The notes under the pieces were generated by a model. That model saw nothing but the letters and a program-made list of their open reading frames with translations, made no database searches and was not told the origin of the DNA. DNA of 38,483 bases from Muribaculaceae bacterium (GTDB taxonomy: Bacteria > Bacteroidota > Bacteroidia > Bacteroidales > Muribaculaceae), in NCBI GenBank assembly GCA_029070945.1, contig JAIEBK010000057.1, forward strand, positions 4,428 to 42,910, given 5' to 3'. The translations under genes were made by a program, and so were the position numbers. Positions within the stretch are counted from its first letter, which is position 1. Every line of letters starts with the position of its first letter. Below are positions 10,210 to 19,741 of this stretch, one piece after another.

Positions 10210-10217
10210 CAAAATTA
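10210..10217 (-). promoter_or_regulatory. Putative -7 element (TAATTTTG) for the Crp/Fnr regulator
   Basis: CAAAATTA on + strand, TAnnTTTG on - strand, upstream of the regulator start. Confidence 0.5.
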
Positions 10218-10363
10218 CAAAAAAAAAATGAGATGATGAAATTTTTCTCGAATTTCTTTTCCATTATGATTACTTTATGAGGCAATAAGGGCGAGTTTGT
10301 CTTTATCACTCATTTTTTATGTGATATTTAATGTATTTTGATTGAAATGCGGGTGGATTTTAT

Positions 10364-10371
10364 TAAATTTG
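10364..10371 (+). promoter_or_regulatory. Putative -7 element (TAAATTTG) for the methyltransferase/AKR pair
   Basis: TAAATTTG with an upstream TTTG at 10337-10340; ends 4 nt before the ATG at 10376. Confidence 0.45.
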
Positions 10372-10375
10372 CAGA

Positions 10376-11347
10376 ATGAAAGAAACTCAAAACCTACAGA
10401 CATCAGCTGACGGTAAGGTCTTCCGTAATAAAGAGCAGGCTCAGTCGTTCGATTTCGCATTGAGCCGCCGATGGATATCCGGAATTCCTTATGAAGTTGC
10501 TTTCTGGCGTAGCTATTATCGGAACCCGAAAGCCAGAAAGTCGCTTATGAGTTGGTCGCAATACGGAAAGGAATGTAAGCTTGACCATTTCGATGTTGCG
10601 TCATTCATAAAAGGAGTAAAGAATGATAATCCGGTCATCGTGGATGTCGGATGCGCTCTAAGCTATATGTTCAGCAATATTATCGGAGGTAAAGAATATA
10701 ATGTGGTTTATCTTGATCCTCTGGCGCCATATTACAACAGGATTCTCGAAGACTATTCTTTGCCGTATCCCCGTATCGCCTTCGGAATGGGTGAGACTCT
10801 GAGGCTTCATTTCAAAAACGACAGCGTTACGCTGATGCACATACGGAATGCTCTTGACCACAGTATAAGGCCAATTATGGTGATATGGCAGGCTTTGATG
10901 TGTCTGCATGTCGGTGGAGTGCTGTATTTGAATCATAAGCCAAACGAGGCGGAACATGAGGCATATGTCGGATTCCATCAATACAACATCGATTGCCGGG
11001 AGGGCCGGCTGATCATATGGAATAAGGAAGAATGTGTGGATGTAGGGGAGGAACTTTCAGGATATGCCGAAGTGAAAGCTTCCATCACTGAAAGCGGGCG
11101 TATCGTGGGTGTGGTGACGAAGACTGCTGAGATCCCCGCAGATCACGCTGCGGTAATGGAAAGCGGGCAATACGCGTCCGGTATGCTCGAGACATTAATG
11201 ACATATTTTCACAGTTCATTCAATTCGGCCGGTTATCAGTCAAGACGTTTAGCCTTCACATTAGGTCATGGATTCATGCGTTTGCTTCCGGGAGGGATCG
11301 TCAAAAAAATAAAACAGGTCATCAGTGGCAAAAAAGCTAATTTATAA
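10376..11347 (+). CDS. Class I SAM-dependent methyltransferase-like protein, specificity unknown
   Basis: 323 aa; VIVDVGCALSYMFSNII (degenerate motif I), VVYLDPLAPYYN, MHIRNALDHSIRPIMVIWQALMCLHVGGVLYLNH. Confidence 0.65.
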   Translation: MKETQNLQTSADGKVFRNKEQAQSFDFALSRRWISGIPYEVAFWRSYYRNPKARKSLMSWSQYGKECKLDHFDVASFIKGVKNDNPVIVDVGCALSYMFSNIIGGKEYNVVYLDPLAPYYNRILEDYSLPYPRIAFGMGETLRLHFKNDSVTLMHIRNALDHSIRPIMVIWQALMCLHVGGVLYLNHKPNEAEHEAYVGFHQYNIDCREGRLIIWNKEECVDVGEELSGYAEVKASITESGRIVGVVTKTAEIPADHAAVMESGQYASGMLETLMTYFHSSFNSAGYQSRRLAFTLGHGFMRLLPGGIVKKIKQVISGKKANL

Positions 11348-11357
11348 GAAACCGATT

Positions 11358-12371
11358 ATGATTGAAGATATCTATAAAGCTTATCCCCGGCGTTATGACG
11401 AGGGGATGGAATACAGGAGAAGCGGTCGGAGCGGCATTCTTCTGCCGGAACTGTCACTTGGATTCTGGCATAATTTCGGAGAGACCTCACCGCTTGATAG
11501 AAGCAAAGAGATAATGAGGTTTGCATTTGATCATGGAATCACGTCGTTTGATCTGGCGAATAATTATGGTCCGGGTTACGGAACGGCCGAGGAAACGTTT
11601 GGCTTCGTATATGACAAATCCTTCCGACCATATCGCGATGAAATGTTTGTAGCATCAAAGGCCGGCTATGATATGTGGCCCGGACCTTATGGCAACTGGG
11701 GATCAAGAAAATATCTCATGGCTTCAATCGATCAGAGTCTCCGTCGCACCCAGCTTGATTATTTCGATGTATTCTATAGCCACCGATATGATCCGGAAAC
11801 TCCGCTTGAGGAGACTCTGCAGGCTTTAGTCGATATTGTAAGGATGGGTAAGGCCCTGTATGTCGGTATATCCCGTTGGCCTGTGGATGCTGCCCGCTTT
11901 GCCTTCGATTATCTGAGGACACGTGATGTCCCCTGTCTTATATTTCAGGATAGACTAAATCTCATCGACAGAAGGGTGATTGCCGATGGCACTCTTGAGT
12001 GCGTGAGGGAAAACGGAAGCGGTTTTATAGCTTTTTCGCCGTTGGCACAGGGAGTCCTCACCAACCGGTATCTTCATGGAATCCCTTCTGACTCGAGAGC
12101 GATGCAGCAGCGGTTTCTGAAGACATCTCAGATAAACGATGATCTTGTGGTCAAAGTATCGTCACTCAACGATATTGCTTTGCGTAGGGGGCAGACTCTG
12201 GCACAGATGGCTCTGTCATGGGTTCTTTCTCACCAGGGCGTGACCTCCGTTATTGTCGGATGCAGCAGCGTAAGTCAGCTGGCTGATTCCCTGAAAGCTG
12301 TCGAGGCAAAGTCATTTTCAGATGAAGAGTTGGAAGCAATCGAGACAATTGCTTCCAACATCCGACTCTGA
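11358..12371 (+). CDS. Aldo/keto reductase (YghZ/Gpr-like)
   Basis: MEYRRSGRSGILLPELSLGFWHNFGE, FDLANNYGPGYGTAEETFG, DYFDVFYSHRYDPETPLEETLQAL, FSPLAQGVLTNRYL. ATG at 11358; the ORF-track start at 11325 is a GTG overlapping the previous gene. Confidence 0.9.
   Translation: MIEDIYKAYPRRYDEGMEYRRSGRSGILLPELSLGFWHNFGETSPLDRSKEIMRFAFDHGITSFDLANNYGPGYGTAEETFGFVYDKSFRPYRDEMFVASKAGYDMWPGPYGNWGSRKYLMASIDQSLRRTQLDYFDVFYSHRYDPETPLEETLQALVDIVRMGKALYVGISRWPVDAARFAFDYLRTRDVPCLIFQDRLNLIDRRVIADGTLECVRENGSGFIAFSPLAQGVLTNRYLHGIPSDSRAMQQRFLKTSQINDDLVVKVSSLNDIALRRGQTLAQMALSWVLSHQGVTSVIVGCSSVSQLADSLKAVEAKSFSDEELEAIETIASNIRL
12329..12359. repeat. Perfect 12-bp inverted repeat in the 3' end of the AKR coding sequence
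   Basis: GTTGGAAGCAAT-CGAGACA-ATTGCTTCCAAC. Confidence 0.85.
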
Positions 12372-12372
12372 A

Positions 12373-13320
12373 TTACCGCATAAGGAACGGATGGTAGCCA
12401 AGCAGAAATGCTTCGGTTGCCATTCTTTTTTTTCCGGCCGGCTGAATGGATAAGATCTCTATCCATCTGTCGGCGCAAGCTGCAAAGAGCTGTTTCCCCT
12501 CTCTTTTCAAAGTGCCGCATTCTACACCGTAACATGGCATGTCGGTCAGTCTGCTTTCAAATATCTTGCTTTCAAGAGGTCTTCCGGATTCTTCTTCGAC
12601 AATAGTCCACGCCGCAGGATAAGGACTGAGTCCGCGGATTAAATTGTGAACTTCAAGACTGCTCTTGTTCCAGTTTATCCGGCAGTCTTCCTTGAAAATC
12701 TTGGGAGCCGGGGTGAATTCACCTTCCGGTTGCGGAGTGGTGGTCAGAGATCCGTCGAGAATAGAATATACGGTATCTACAACCATTTCGGCTCCAAGAT
12801 GCATAAGCCTGTCGTGTACATCACCTACGTTGTCTTCAGGGCGAATCTCAATCTTTCTCTGCATTATCATATCGCCGGTGTCGATCTCATGCTTTAGGAA
12901 AAAGGTGGTGACTCCGGTTTCCGTATCACCGTTCATCACAGCTCTGTTGATTGGAGCCGCACCTCTGTACTTGGGTAGAAGCGAAGCATGAAGATTGAAT
13001 GTTCCGAGACGGGGCATCTGCCAGACCTCTCTGGGAAGCATACGGAACGCGATGACTATGAAAAGATCTGCCTCAAGCGCCTTAAGTTCGTTTATGAATC
13101 CTTCAGCTTTAAGCTTTTCCGGTTGAAGGAGAGGAAGGTCGTGGGCGACAGCATACCGTTTTACATCACTTTGATACAGTTTATGTCCGCGGCCGGCTGT
13201 CTTATCAGGCATTGTCACGACGCCGACTACGTTGAAATCATTTTTTATGAGAGCGTCAAGGCTTTCTACCGCGAATTCGGGAGTACCGAAAAATACAATC
13301 TTAAGGTCTTTCTTTTCCAT
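12373..13320 (-). CDS. fmt: Methionyl-tRNA formyltransferase
   Basis: 315 aa; KIVFFGTPEFAVESLDAL, FNLHASLLPKYRGAAPINRAVMNGDTETGVT. Confidence 0.96.
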   Translation of the reverse strand: MEKKDLKIVFFGTPEFAVESLDALIKNDFNVVGVVTMPDKTAGRGHKLYQSDVKRYAVAHDLPLLQPEKLKAEGFINELKALEADLFIVIAFRMLPREVWQMPRLGTFNLHASLLPKYRGAAPINRAVMNGDTETGVTTFFLKHEIDTGDMIMQRKIEIRPEDNVGDVHDRLMHLGAEMVVDTVYSILDGSLTTTPQPEGEFTPAPKIFKEDCRINWNKSSLEVHNLIRGLSPYPAAWTIVEEESGRPLESKIFESRLTDMPCYGVECGTLKREGKQLFAACADRWIEILSIQPAGKKRMATEAFLLGYHPFLMR

Positions 13321-13377
13321 TCTGAAGATTTAAATAATTTAAGTTTCGCAAGCTACGATGCTATCGGATATCCCGGC

Positions 13378-15177
13378 TCAGTCATCGGAGTAGTGCTTAA
13401 GCACACGACGGTAGGAGTTGAATATTTTTGATTTTGAAACAAATCCGACATACTTGCCATTGTCTACGACCGGAAGGTTCCATGCCCCGGTCTTGTCAAA
13501 TGTATTCATGACCTTGTCCATGCTGTCCGATACTTCTATCCTTGCCGGAGGCATAGCCATGAAACGGCTGACATGCATCTTTCGGTAAAGATCGGGACGG
13601 AACATGATATTCCGTATATCGTCAAGAAGCACGATTCCCTTAAGCATTCCCTCGGAGTCAGTGACAGGGTATAGATTTCGGTTGCATTGGGAAATCACCT
13701 CCACCATCTGCTTAAGGCTCATTTCCGGATGTACCTCAATGAAATCACGCTCTATAACATTGTCGATCTTAAGGAGTGTAAGGACGGTCCGGTCTTTCTC
13801 ATGAGTGATAAGGTCACCTTTCTCAGCCAGACGCATGGTGTAGATACTATAGGGCTCGAATGCGAGAATGGTCATGTATGATAGTGTGGATACTATTAGA
13901 AGGGGAAGAAACAGATTGTAGCCACCTGTCATCTCCGCCGTAAGGAAGATCGCCATAAGGGGAGCGTGCATCACTCCGCTCATCACACCGGCCATTCCCA
14001 TCAGCGAGAAGTTTTTCTGGCTCAGTTCTATTCCGAAATCCATGAGATTAAATACGTATGCGAAAAGGAATCCTGTCATGGCTCCGACGAAAAGCGATGG
14101 TGCGAAAGTACCTCCCACTCCTCCGGCTGCGTTTGTGGCAGTGGTCGCGAATACCTTCGTAAGGATCAGACAAGCCACGAATAGCGTGATCGACCATGGA
14201 TTTATTCTGTCGCCGTAAAATATCGTGCCGTCAAGAATCCCTTGTGTGTTGCCTTCGAGGAGCGTATTGATGGCGTCGTATCCTTCACCGTAAAGAGGAG
14301 GAAAGACGTAAATGAGTCCTGCAAGAGAAAGTCCTCCTACACAAATCTTCATCCATCTGCTCTTGAATGTGCCGAACCATTTTTCCATCATGAACATAGC
14401 CCGGGTGAAATAGAGACTTACAAATCCACAGAGAATACCGAGAAGTATAGTCCATGGAATGCGGTTTGTGTGGAACGGCTCACTCTGGGAGAAGAAGAAC
14501 TCAGCCCCGTATCCTTCAAGCACATATGCGACGGTAGCGCCTGAAATGGAAGCGATGAGAAGAGGCATGACAGTGGTACCCGTAAGATCTATCATGAGCA
14601 CCTCGAGAGTGAAAAGCATACCTGCGATCGGAGCCCGGAAGATTCCGGCGATGCCTGCGGCTGCTCCGCATCCCACCAGAAGCATCAGAATCCTTGGAGA
14701 GAGTCTGAAAGCCTGTCCTACATTTGAGCCGATAGCCGCGCCTGTATACACAATAGGACCCTCGGCTCCGACCGATCCGCCGAAGCCTATTGTTATAGCC
14801 GAACCGACCAGCGATGCGTAGCAATGTTTTTTCTTAAGACGGGACTTCCTCCTTGAGATTGCATACAGCACCTTGGTCACGCCATGACTCACATTGTCTT
14901 TCACTACATAGTTTATGAACAGTGTTACAATGATTATTCCGACTACGGGATATACGAGGTTGAGCCAGTTGCCCGTTGTGGCGCTGAAATGCTGGGTCAG
15001 AAGGTGTGCTATGGTATGAATGAGATATTTGAGAAGCTGGGCTGCGAAACCGCATACAACTCCCACCACAAGAGCGAGGATAATGACGAAATTCCGCTCC
15101 TTAATGTGCTTTTCGCGCCATTGCACTACTTCAGCCCACCATTCAGTAAATCTATTATGTGTCTCCTTATAAGCCAC
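13378..15177 (-). CDS. ClC family chloride channel/transporter with C-terminal CBS domains
   Basis: 599 aa; GFGGSVGAEGPIVYTGAAIGSNVGQ, FRAPIAGMLFTLEVL, NAAGGVGGTFAPSLFVGAM, two CBS-like segments at the C-terminus. Confidence 0.93.
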   Translation of the reverse strand: MAYKETHNRFTEWWAEVVQWREKHIKERNFVIILALVVGVVCGFAAQLLKYLIHTIAHLLTQHFSATTGNWLNLVYPVVGIIIVTLFINYVVKDNVSHGVTKVLYAISRRKSRLKKKHCYASLVGSAITIGFGGSVGAEGPIVYTGAAIGSNVGQAFRLSPRILMLLVGCGAAAGIAGIFRAPIAGMLFTLEVLMIDLTGTTVMPLLIASISGATVAYVLEGYGAEFFFSQSEPFHTNRIPWTILLGILCGFVSLYFTRAMFMMEKWFGTFKSRWMKICVGGLSLAGLIYVFPPLYGEGYDAINTLLEGNTQGILDGTIFYGDRINPWSITLFVACLILTKVFATTATNAAGGVGGTFAPSLFVGAMTGFLFAYVFNLMDFGIELSQKNFSLMGMAGVMSGVMHAPLMAIFLTAEMTGGYNLFLPLLIVSTLSYMTILAFEPYSIYTMRLAEKGDLITHEKDRTVLTLLKIDNVIERDFIEVHPEMSLKQMVEVISQCNRNLYPVTDSEGMLKGIVLLDDIRNIMFRPDLYRKMHVSRFMAMPPARIEVSDSMDKVMNTFDKTGAWNLPVVDNGKYVGFVSKSKIFNSYRRVLKHYSDD

Positions 15178-15211
15178 TTAAGTGTATTTGTATTGTTGAT
15201 GATTATTTTGT

Positions 15212-16633
15212 TTATTTGCCCTTTCCTTCAAGTATTGTCAGGACTGTATAAAGCATGATCTTGAGATCCATGAGAACCGACATATTGGAGATATAAAGCA
15301 GATCGAATTTTGAACGCTCCACCATTTCTTCTACTTTTGAAGCATAGCCGTATTTCACCATTCCCCATGACGTAATACCCGGACGTGCCTGATAGAGCAT
15401 GGTATAATAGGGAGCAAGCTCAATTATCTTATTTATGTAGTATTCCCGTTCGGGCCTGGGCCCTACAATGCTCATCTCTCCGATAAGTACATTCCAGAAC
15501 TGCGGAAGCTCATCGAGCCTGTATTTTCTCATGATGCGTCCGGATTTAGTCACTCTTGGATCGTCATCACTGCTCAGCTGGGGGCCGCTTGCTTCCGCAT
15601 CCGTATACATGGTCCTGAATTTAATGATCCGGAAAGGTCGTTCTTTCAGTCCTATTCGTTCCTGACGGTAGAATACTGGTCCGTGGGAATCTTTCTTTAC
15701 CCATATTGCAAGAAAAATAAAGACCGGGCTCAGAATGACAAGCATCAGGAAACTCATTATCACATCAAATGAGCGTTTGATGTTTTTTTCTGATTCCGAC
15801 ATGCTGGAATGCGTAAGGTCAACCAGTGGAAATCCATAAATATCCTTAAGCGATATGGATGAAGTCATGAAATTGATGGTGTCCGGCGAAAGCTTGATGG
15901 GCTTTCCGATCGGAAACAGATTGTATACAAGTGTCAGAATCTGCTCTTCATTGGAATTTTCCGGAGCGAGAATGATCTGATCGATATTTCGTTCGATACA
16001 GAAATCGGAAATCCTTTCCATTTCCATGCCTTGGGAAGAGAAATCTTTTTCACCGGGGATACGGAAAAAACCTTCTATTGAAAAACCTATTACGGCTTTA
16101 CTCTCTTTCATTTTCGCTGCCAGGGAATGAGCTCTGGCAGAATTGCCGACTATTACGGCTGTATACTTCCAGTCACGCTTCTTGAAATGCCTTATCTGAT
16201 TATTGATTACAATCAGTCTTCCGGTGAATGTCAGGGTGAAGAAAATTGCATAGATAATCAATATCTGCATCAGGTTGTAGGCAATGTCGTTCATCTGGTC
16301 ATTGGTAAGCAACGCAAGATGAAGAAGTATAGTGCTTATGGCCGAGATGACAGCGGTGTTCATCAGCTCATTGATCCGAGATTTTCCAAAAGGATTGTTG
16401 TAGAATCCGGAAAGCCAGTAAATGACAAGCATTAAAAAGGGGACGATCGCCTGCTCAATGCAGATTTTTGGTTGCAGCAGGTAATTTACCGCCGAATCAA
16501 GCGAGCTTCCAGCCGAAGAGGATTCGAGGTATCGTAAAAGATTGAAGAGCATGAAGGATACGTTGGCGGTGGTCCAGTCCGTCAACACGAGCTTAGCACG
16601 CTCCATCTTTACAGATGCCATTTTCCCTATCAT
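15212..16633 (-). CDS. Undecaprenyl-phosphate sugar phosphotransferase (exopolysaccharide polyprenyl glycosylphosphotransferase)
   Basis: 473 aa; multiple N-terminal TM segments, then KRSFDVIMSFLMLVILSPVFIFLAIWVKKDSHGPVFYRQERIGLKERPFRIIKFRTM...DELPQFWNVLIGEMSIVGPRPE. Confidence 0.92.
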   Translation of the reverse strand: MIGKMASVKMERAKLVLTDWTTANVSFMLFNLLRYLESSSAGSSLDSAVNYLLQPKICIEQAIVPFLMLVIYWLSGFYNNPFGKSRINELMNTAVISAISTILLHLALLTNDQMNDIAYNLMQILIIYAIFFTLTFTGRLIVINNQIRHFKKRDWKYTAVIVGNSARAHSLAAKMKESKAVIGFSIEGFFRIPGEKDFSSQGMEMERISDFCIERNIDQIILAPENSNEEQILTLVYNLFPIGKPIKLSPDTINFMTSSISLKDIYGFPLVDLTHSSMSESEKNIKRSFDVIMSFLMLVILSPVFIFLAIWVKKDSHGPVFYRQERIGLKERPFRIIKFRTMYTDAEASGPQLSSDDDPRVTKSGRIMRKYRLDELPQFWNVLIGEMSIVGPRPEREYYINKIIELAPYYTMLYQARPGITSWGMVKYGYASKVEEMVERSKFDLLYISNMSVLMDLKIMLYTVLTILEGKGK

Positions 16634-17238
16634 CTGATAACCTTGACTATATTTTCCCTTGTGACCTTGATTATATTGCTTGGTCTGGCGGAAGCCTTCT
16701 CCTTCTGACGATATTTACATACATAGTCTACGCCGTTTTTTATCTGGGCTGAGATCTCGGCAAAAGTAGAAGGGGTAGGTTTCCCGCTTATATTAGCCGA
16801 GGTCGATACTATAGGCCCTTTGAGACGCTCGCATAGTTTACGGCTGAATTTTTCAGAAGTGATTCTGATGCCGAGACTTCCATCCTCTGCCTTAAGGTTT
16901 TCAGCAACCCCTACAGGATGGTCATAGATTATGGTCATGGGATTGACAGCGACTTCAATAAGCTGCCATGCGATTTCCGGAACTTTTTCTACCGTCCGCT
17001 GTAGCATTCCTTCGGATCCGACAAGAACGAGCATTGACTTGGAGTCTGCTCTTTGTTTGAGGCTGTAAATTTTTTTGACGGCTTCCTCATTGCGCGCGTC
17101 GCATCCAATACCCCATACTGTGTCGGTGGGATATAGTATGATGCCTCCTTCTTTCATTATACGGACGGCTTCTTTCAGATCGGCCTCGTCATAACTTAAC
17201 TGAAAAGACCGCTGTTCGTGTAGATTGATTTCCTCCAT
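16630..17238 (-). CDS. tsaC: L-threonylcarbamoyladenylate synthase
   Basis: 202 aa, Sua5/YciO/YrdC family (GGIILYPTDTVWGIGCDARN, KRADSKSMLVLV, STSANISGKPTP). Confidence 0.92.
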   Translation of the reverse strand: MEEINLHEQRSFQLSYDEADLKEAVRIMKEGGIILYPTDTVWGIGCDARNEEAVKKIYSLKQRADSKSMLVLVGSEGMLQRTVEKVPEIAWQLIEVAVNPMTIIYDHPVGVAENLKAEDGSLGIRITSEKFSRKLCERLKGPIVSTSANISGKPTPSTFAEISAQIKNGVDYVCKYRQKEKASARPSNIIKVTRENIVKVIR

Positions 17239-17242
17239 ATTC

Positions 17243-19213
17243 TTATGCCTGAATTGCTTCCGCTTCTGAAATCCACAGTCTGGCTACAGCATCAGACGGC
17301 ATCCTCCAGTCGCCTCTGGGTGAGAAAGAAATGGGGCCGACTTTCGGACCATCCGGCAGACATGAACGCTTGAACTGCTGATTGAAGAATCTTCTCAGGA
17401 ATACAATAAGCCATTTCTTTATTGTCTCCCTGCTGAAAGTAGGACGGTCATCCTTGTACGGACCGTCTGCGAACGCCTTGCAAGCCAAAGCGAAAATCTT
17501 AGCAGGAGAAAATCCTTCCTTTATGAAGTGATAGATGAAGAAATCGTGCAGGTCATAAGGTCCGACAAGATCTTCTGTTTTTTGCGCTATATTGCCGTCA
17601 TTGTCGGTCGGCACGAGTTCCGGACTGATCGGAGTGCTGACTATATCTTCCAGAATCCGGCGCGTATGTTCGTCATAATCCTGGGCTATGCTTCTTACGA
17701 GCGGACGTATCAATGTCTTGGGAACCGAGGCATTGACACTGTACATCGACATATGGTCGCCATTGTATGTGCACCAGCCGAGGGCAAGCTCCGAGAGATC
17801 TCCCGTACCGAGCACCATTCCTCCGTATTTATTGGCAAGGTCCATAAGAATCTGTGTTCTTTCGCGTGCCTGAGAGTTCTCGTAGGTTGCGTCATGGATA
17901 TCAATGTCGTGACCGATATCCTTGAAATGAAGTTTTACAGCCTCGGAAATATTGATTTCGATGTGAGTGATACCCATCTGCTTCATCAGCTCGACTGCGT
18001 TTGAATGGGTTCTGTCTGATGTTCCGAATCCGGGCATTGTAACCCCGATGATACCTTTTCTGTCATATCCGAGATCATCAAACGCTCTTACAGCAACGAG
18101 CAGGGCGAGTGTGGAGTCAAGACCGCCGGATACACCTACCACAAGACAATGGCAATTGGTGGATATAAGTCTCTGTTCGAGTCCCCATGCCTGAATTGAG
18201 ATGATCTCCTCGCATTGCTCCTCAAACCTTACTTTATCAGCTGACAGAAATGGGTAAGGATTGATGTCTCGTATAAGGTCTGCCGGCTCTGCTTGAGTGA
18301 CAGCGAAATCCTCAGTTCCGAAAGTAGGAAGAACAATATCGTTCTGTCCGAAACTTGATTGTCTTTGTCTGGTATTCCGAAGTTTCTCCACATCTATATC
18401 CGCGATGCAGTATCCCTCGTTTCGCTTGAATCGATTCGATTTCCTGAGGATCTGACCGTCTTCCGCAATTATAGCATTTCCTGAGAATACAAGATCCGTG
18501 CTGGATTCGCCTGACCCCGCGGATGCGTATACATATCCGCATTTACATCTTGAAGAGCGTTCTTTGATGAGGGAAATAAGGAATGCATGCTTATCGATTA
18601 CTTCATTGGTCGCGCTGAGATTGGCGATAATATCGGCACCGGCCACGCTCATAGCTGTGCTTGGCGGATTCGGCACCCACATATCCTCACATATCTCAAC
18701 ACCGAATTTCGCATTTTCTATCCGGAATAGAAGATTTATTCCGAATGGAATAGCATGGTTGTCTATGTCTATGATATTATATTCCTTTCCTTCCGGCAGA
18801 TTTAGTTCAAGTCCGGAAGAAAACCATCTCTTCTCATAGAATTCATCGTAATTGGGAAGGTAGCATTTAGGTACAATTCCGAGGATCTCTCCGTATTGTA
18901 TTACTGCCGCACAATTATACAGGCGTCCTCTATATCTTACCGGCAGACCCACTACAGCTGTCACGTGAGATTCCTTGGTCACCTGTTGCAGGAAACCCAG
19001 CTGTCGCATAGCGGCATTCAGGAGTGTCGGTTGATTGAACAGGTCCGCACATGTATATCCGGTCAGGCATAGTTCTGGAAAGACAATAAGCCGTGCTCCC
19101 TTTTTTGAGAGGCTCATGATCATATCAGATATCCGCACTGAATTGACGCCCGGATCAGCAAGAGCCACTTCCGGATAGGCGGCTGCCACTCTGAGGTATC
19201 CGTATTTATTCAT
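17243..19213 (-). CDS. nadE: Glutamine-dependent NAD(+) synthetase
   Basis: 656 aa; N-terminal nitrilase domain (FPELCLTGYTC, GVEICEDMW) and C-terminal NadE (VVGVSGGLDSTLALLV, GTGDLSELALGWCTYNGDHMSMY). Confidence 0.96.
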   Translation of the reverse strand: MNKYGYLRVAAAYPEVALADPGVNSVRISDMIMSLSKKGARLIVFPELCLTGYTCADLFNQPTLLNAAMRQLGFLQQVTKESHVTAVVGLPVRYRGRLYNCAAVIQYGEILGIVPKCYLPNYDEFYEKRWFSSGLELNLPEGKEYNIIDIDNHAIPFGINLLFRIENAKFGVEICEDMWVPNPPSTAMSVAGADIIANLSATNEVIDKHAFLISLIKERSSRCKCGYVYASAGSGESSTDLVFSGNAIIAEDGQILRKSNRFKRNEGYCIADIDVEKLRNTRQRQSSFGQNDIVLPTFGTEDFAVTQAEPADLIRDINPYPFLSADKVRFEEQCEEIISIQAWGLEQRLISTNCHCLVVGVSGGLDSTLALLVAVRAFDDLGYDRKGIIGVTMPGFGTSDRTHSNAVELMKQMGITHIEINISEAVKLHFKDIGHDIDIHDATYENSQARERTQILMDLANKYGGMVLGTGDLSELALGWCTYNGDHMSMYSVNASVPKTLIRPLVRSIAQDYDEHTRRILEDIVSTPISPELVPTDNDGNIAQKTEDLVGPYDLHDFFIYHFIKEGFSPAKIFALACKAFADGPYKDDRPTFSRETIKKWLIVFLRRFFNQQFKRSCLPDGPKVGPISFSPRGDWRMPSDAVARLWISEAEAIQA

Positions 19214-19244
19214 TTTTTTATACTTTATCTATCGAATTCAAATA

Positions 19245-19252
19245 CAAAAATA
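19245..19252 (-). promoter_or_regulatory. Putative -7 element (TATTTTTG) for the nadE operon
   Basis: CAAAAATA on + strand; TAnnTTTG on - strand, about 30 bp upstream of nadE. Confidence 0.45.
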
Positions 19253-19306
19253 GCAAAAAAAAGCATTGAAAGCAATAAAAGAATGATAAAATTGGAGAGG
19301 GGTGGT

Positions 19307-19345
19307 TAAAAAAAACGGATGGAGCTCTGAAAAGAGCTCCATCCG
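19307..19345 (-). terminator. Rho-independent terminator of rpmB-rpmG-DUF4295 operon
   Basis: Perfect 13-bp inverted repeat CGGATGGAGCTCT-GAAA-AGAGCTCCATCCG (19316-19345), followed on the - strand by a run of T (poly-A on +, from about 19308 to 19315). Confidence 0.93.
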
Positions 19346-19375
19346 GATATAATAGTATCGTGACTAACTGTAGTC

Positions 19376-19525
19376 TTACTTAAGAGCAGCCTGAACTGCA
19401 TCGTTGGGCACCATCTCTTCTTTGAAGACATAAGCGCCTGTCTTGGGGGATTTCTCCATTTTGATGACTTTGGAGTAAGTACGTCCTTCACCCTTCTGAA
19501 GCGACGCGACGGTTTTCTTTGCCAT
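19376..19525 (-). CDS. DUF4295 family small protein
   Basis: 49 aa MAKKTVASLQKGEGRTYSKVIKMEKSPKTGAYVFKEEMVPNDAVQAALK, in the rpmB-rpmG-DUF4295 context typical of Bacteroidetes. Not in the ORF track (short). Confidence 0.9.
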   Translation of the reverse strand: MAKKTVASLQKGEGRTYSKVIKMEKSPKTGAYVFKEEMVPNDAVQAALK

Positions 19526-19537
19526 GGGTCAGAGTGC

Positions 19538-19726
19538 TTATTTGATTTCTTTGTGGATGGTCATTTTCTTCAGGATGGGGTTGTATTTCTTAAGTTCCAT
19601 ACGACCCGGAGTATTCTTGCGGTTTTTGGTAGTGATGTAACGGCTCATACCGGGCATACCGCTTGCCTTGTGCTCGGTGCATTCAAGAATCACCTGCACA
19701 CGATTGCCTTTAGCTTTCTTTGCCAT
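19538..19726 (-). CDS. rpmG: 50S ribosomal protein L33
   Basis: 62 aa [62 protein letters not shown]. Confidence 0.96.
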   Translation of the reverse strand: MAKKAKGNRVQVILECTEHKASGMPGMSRYITTKNRKNTPGRMELKKYNPILKKMTIHKEIK

Positions 19727-19741
19727 AATTATTGAATGCTT

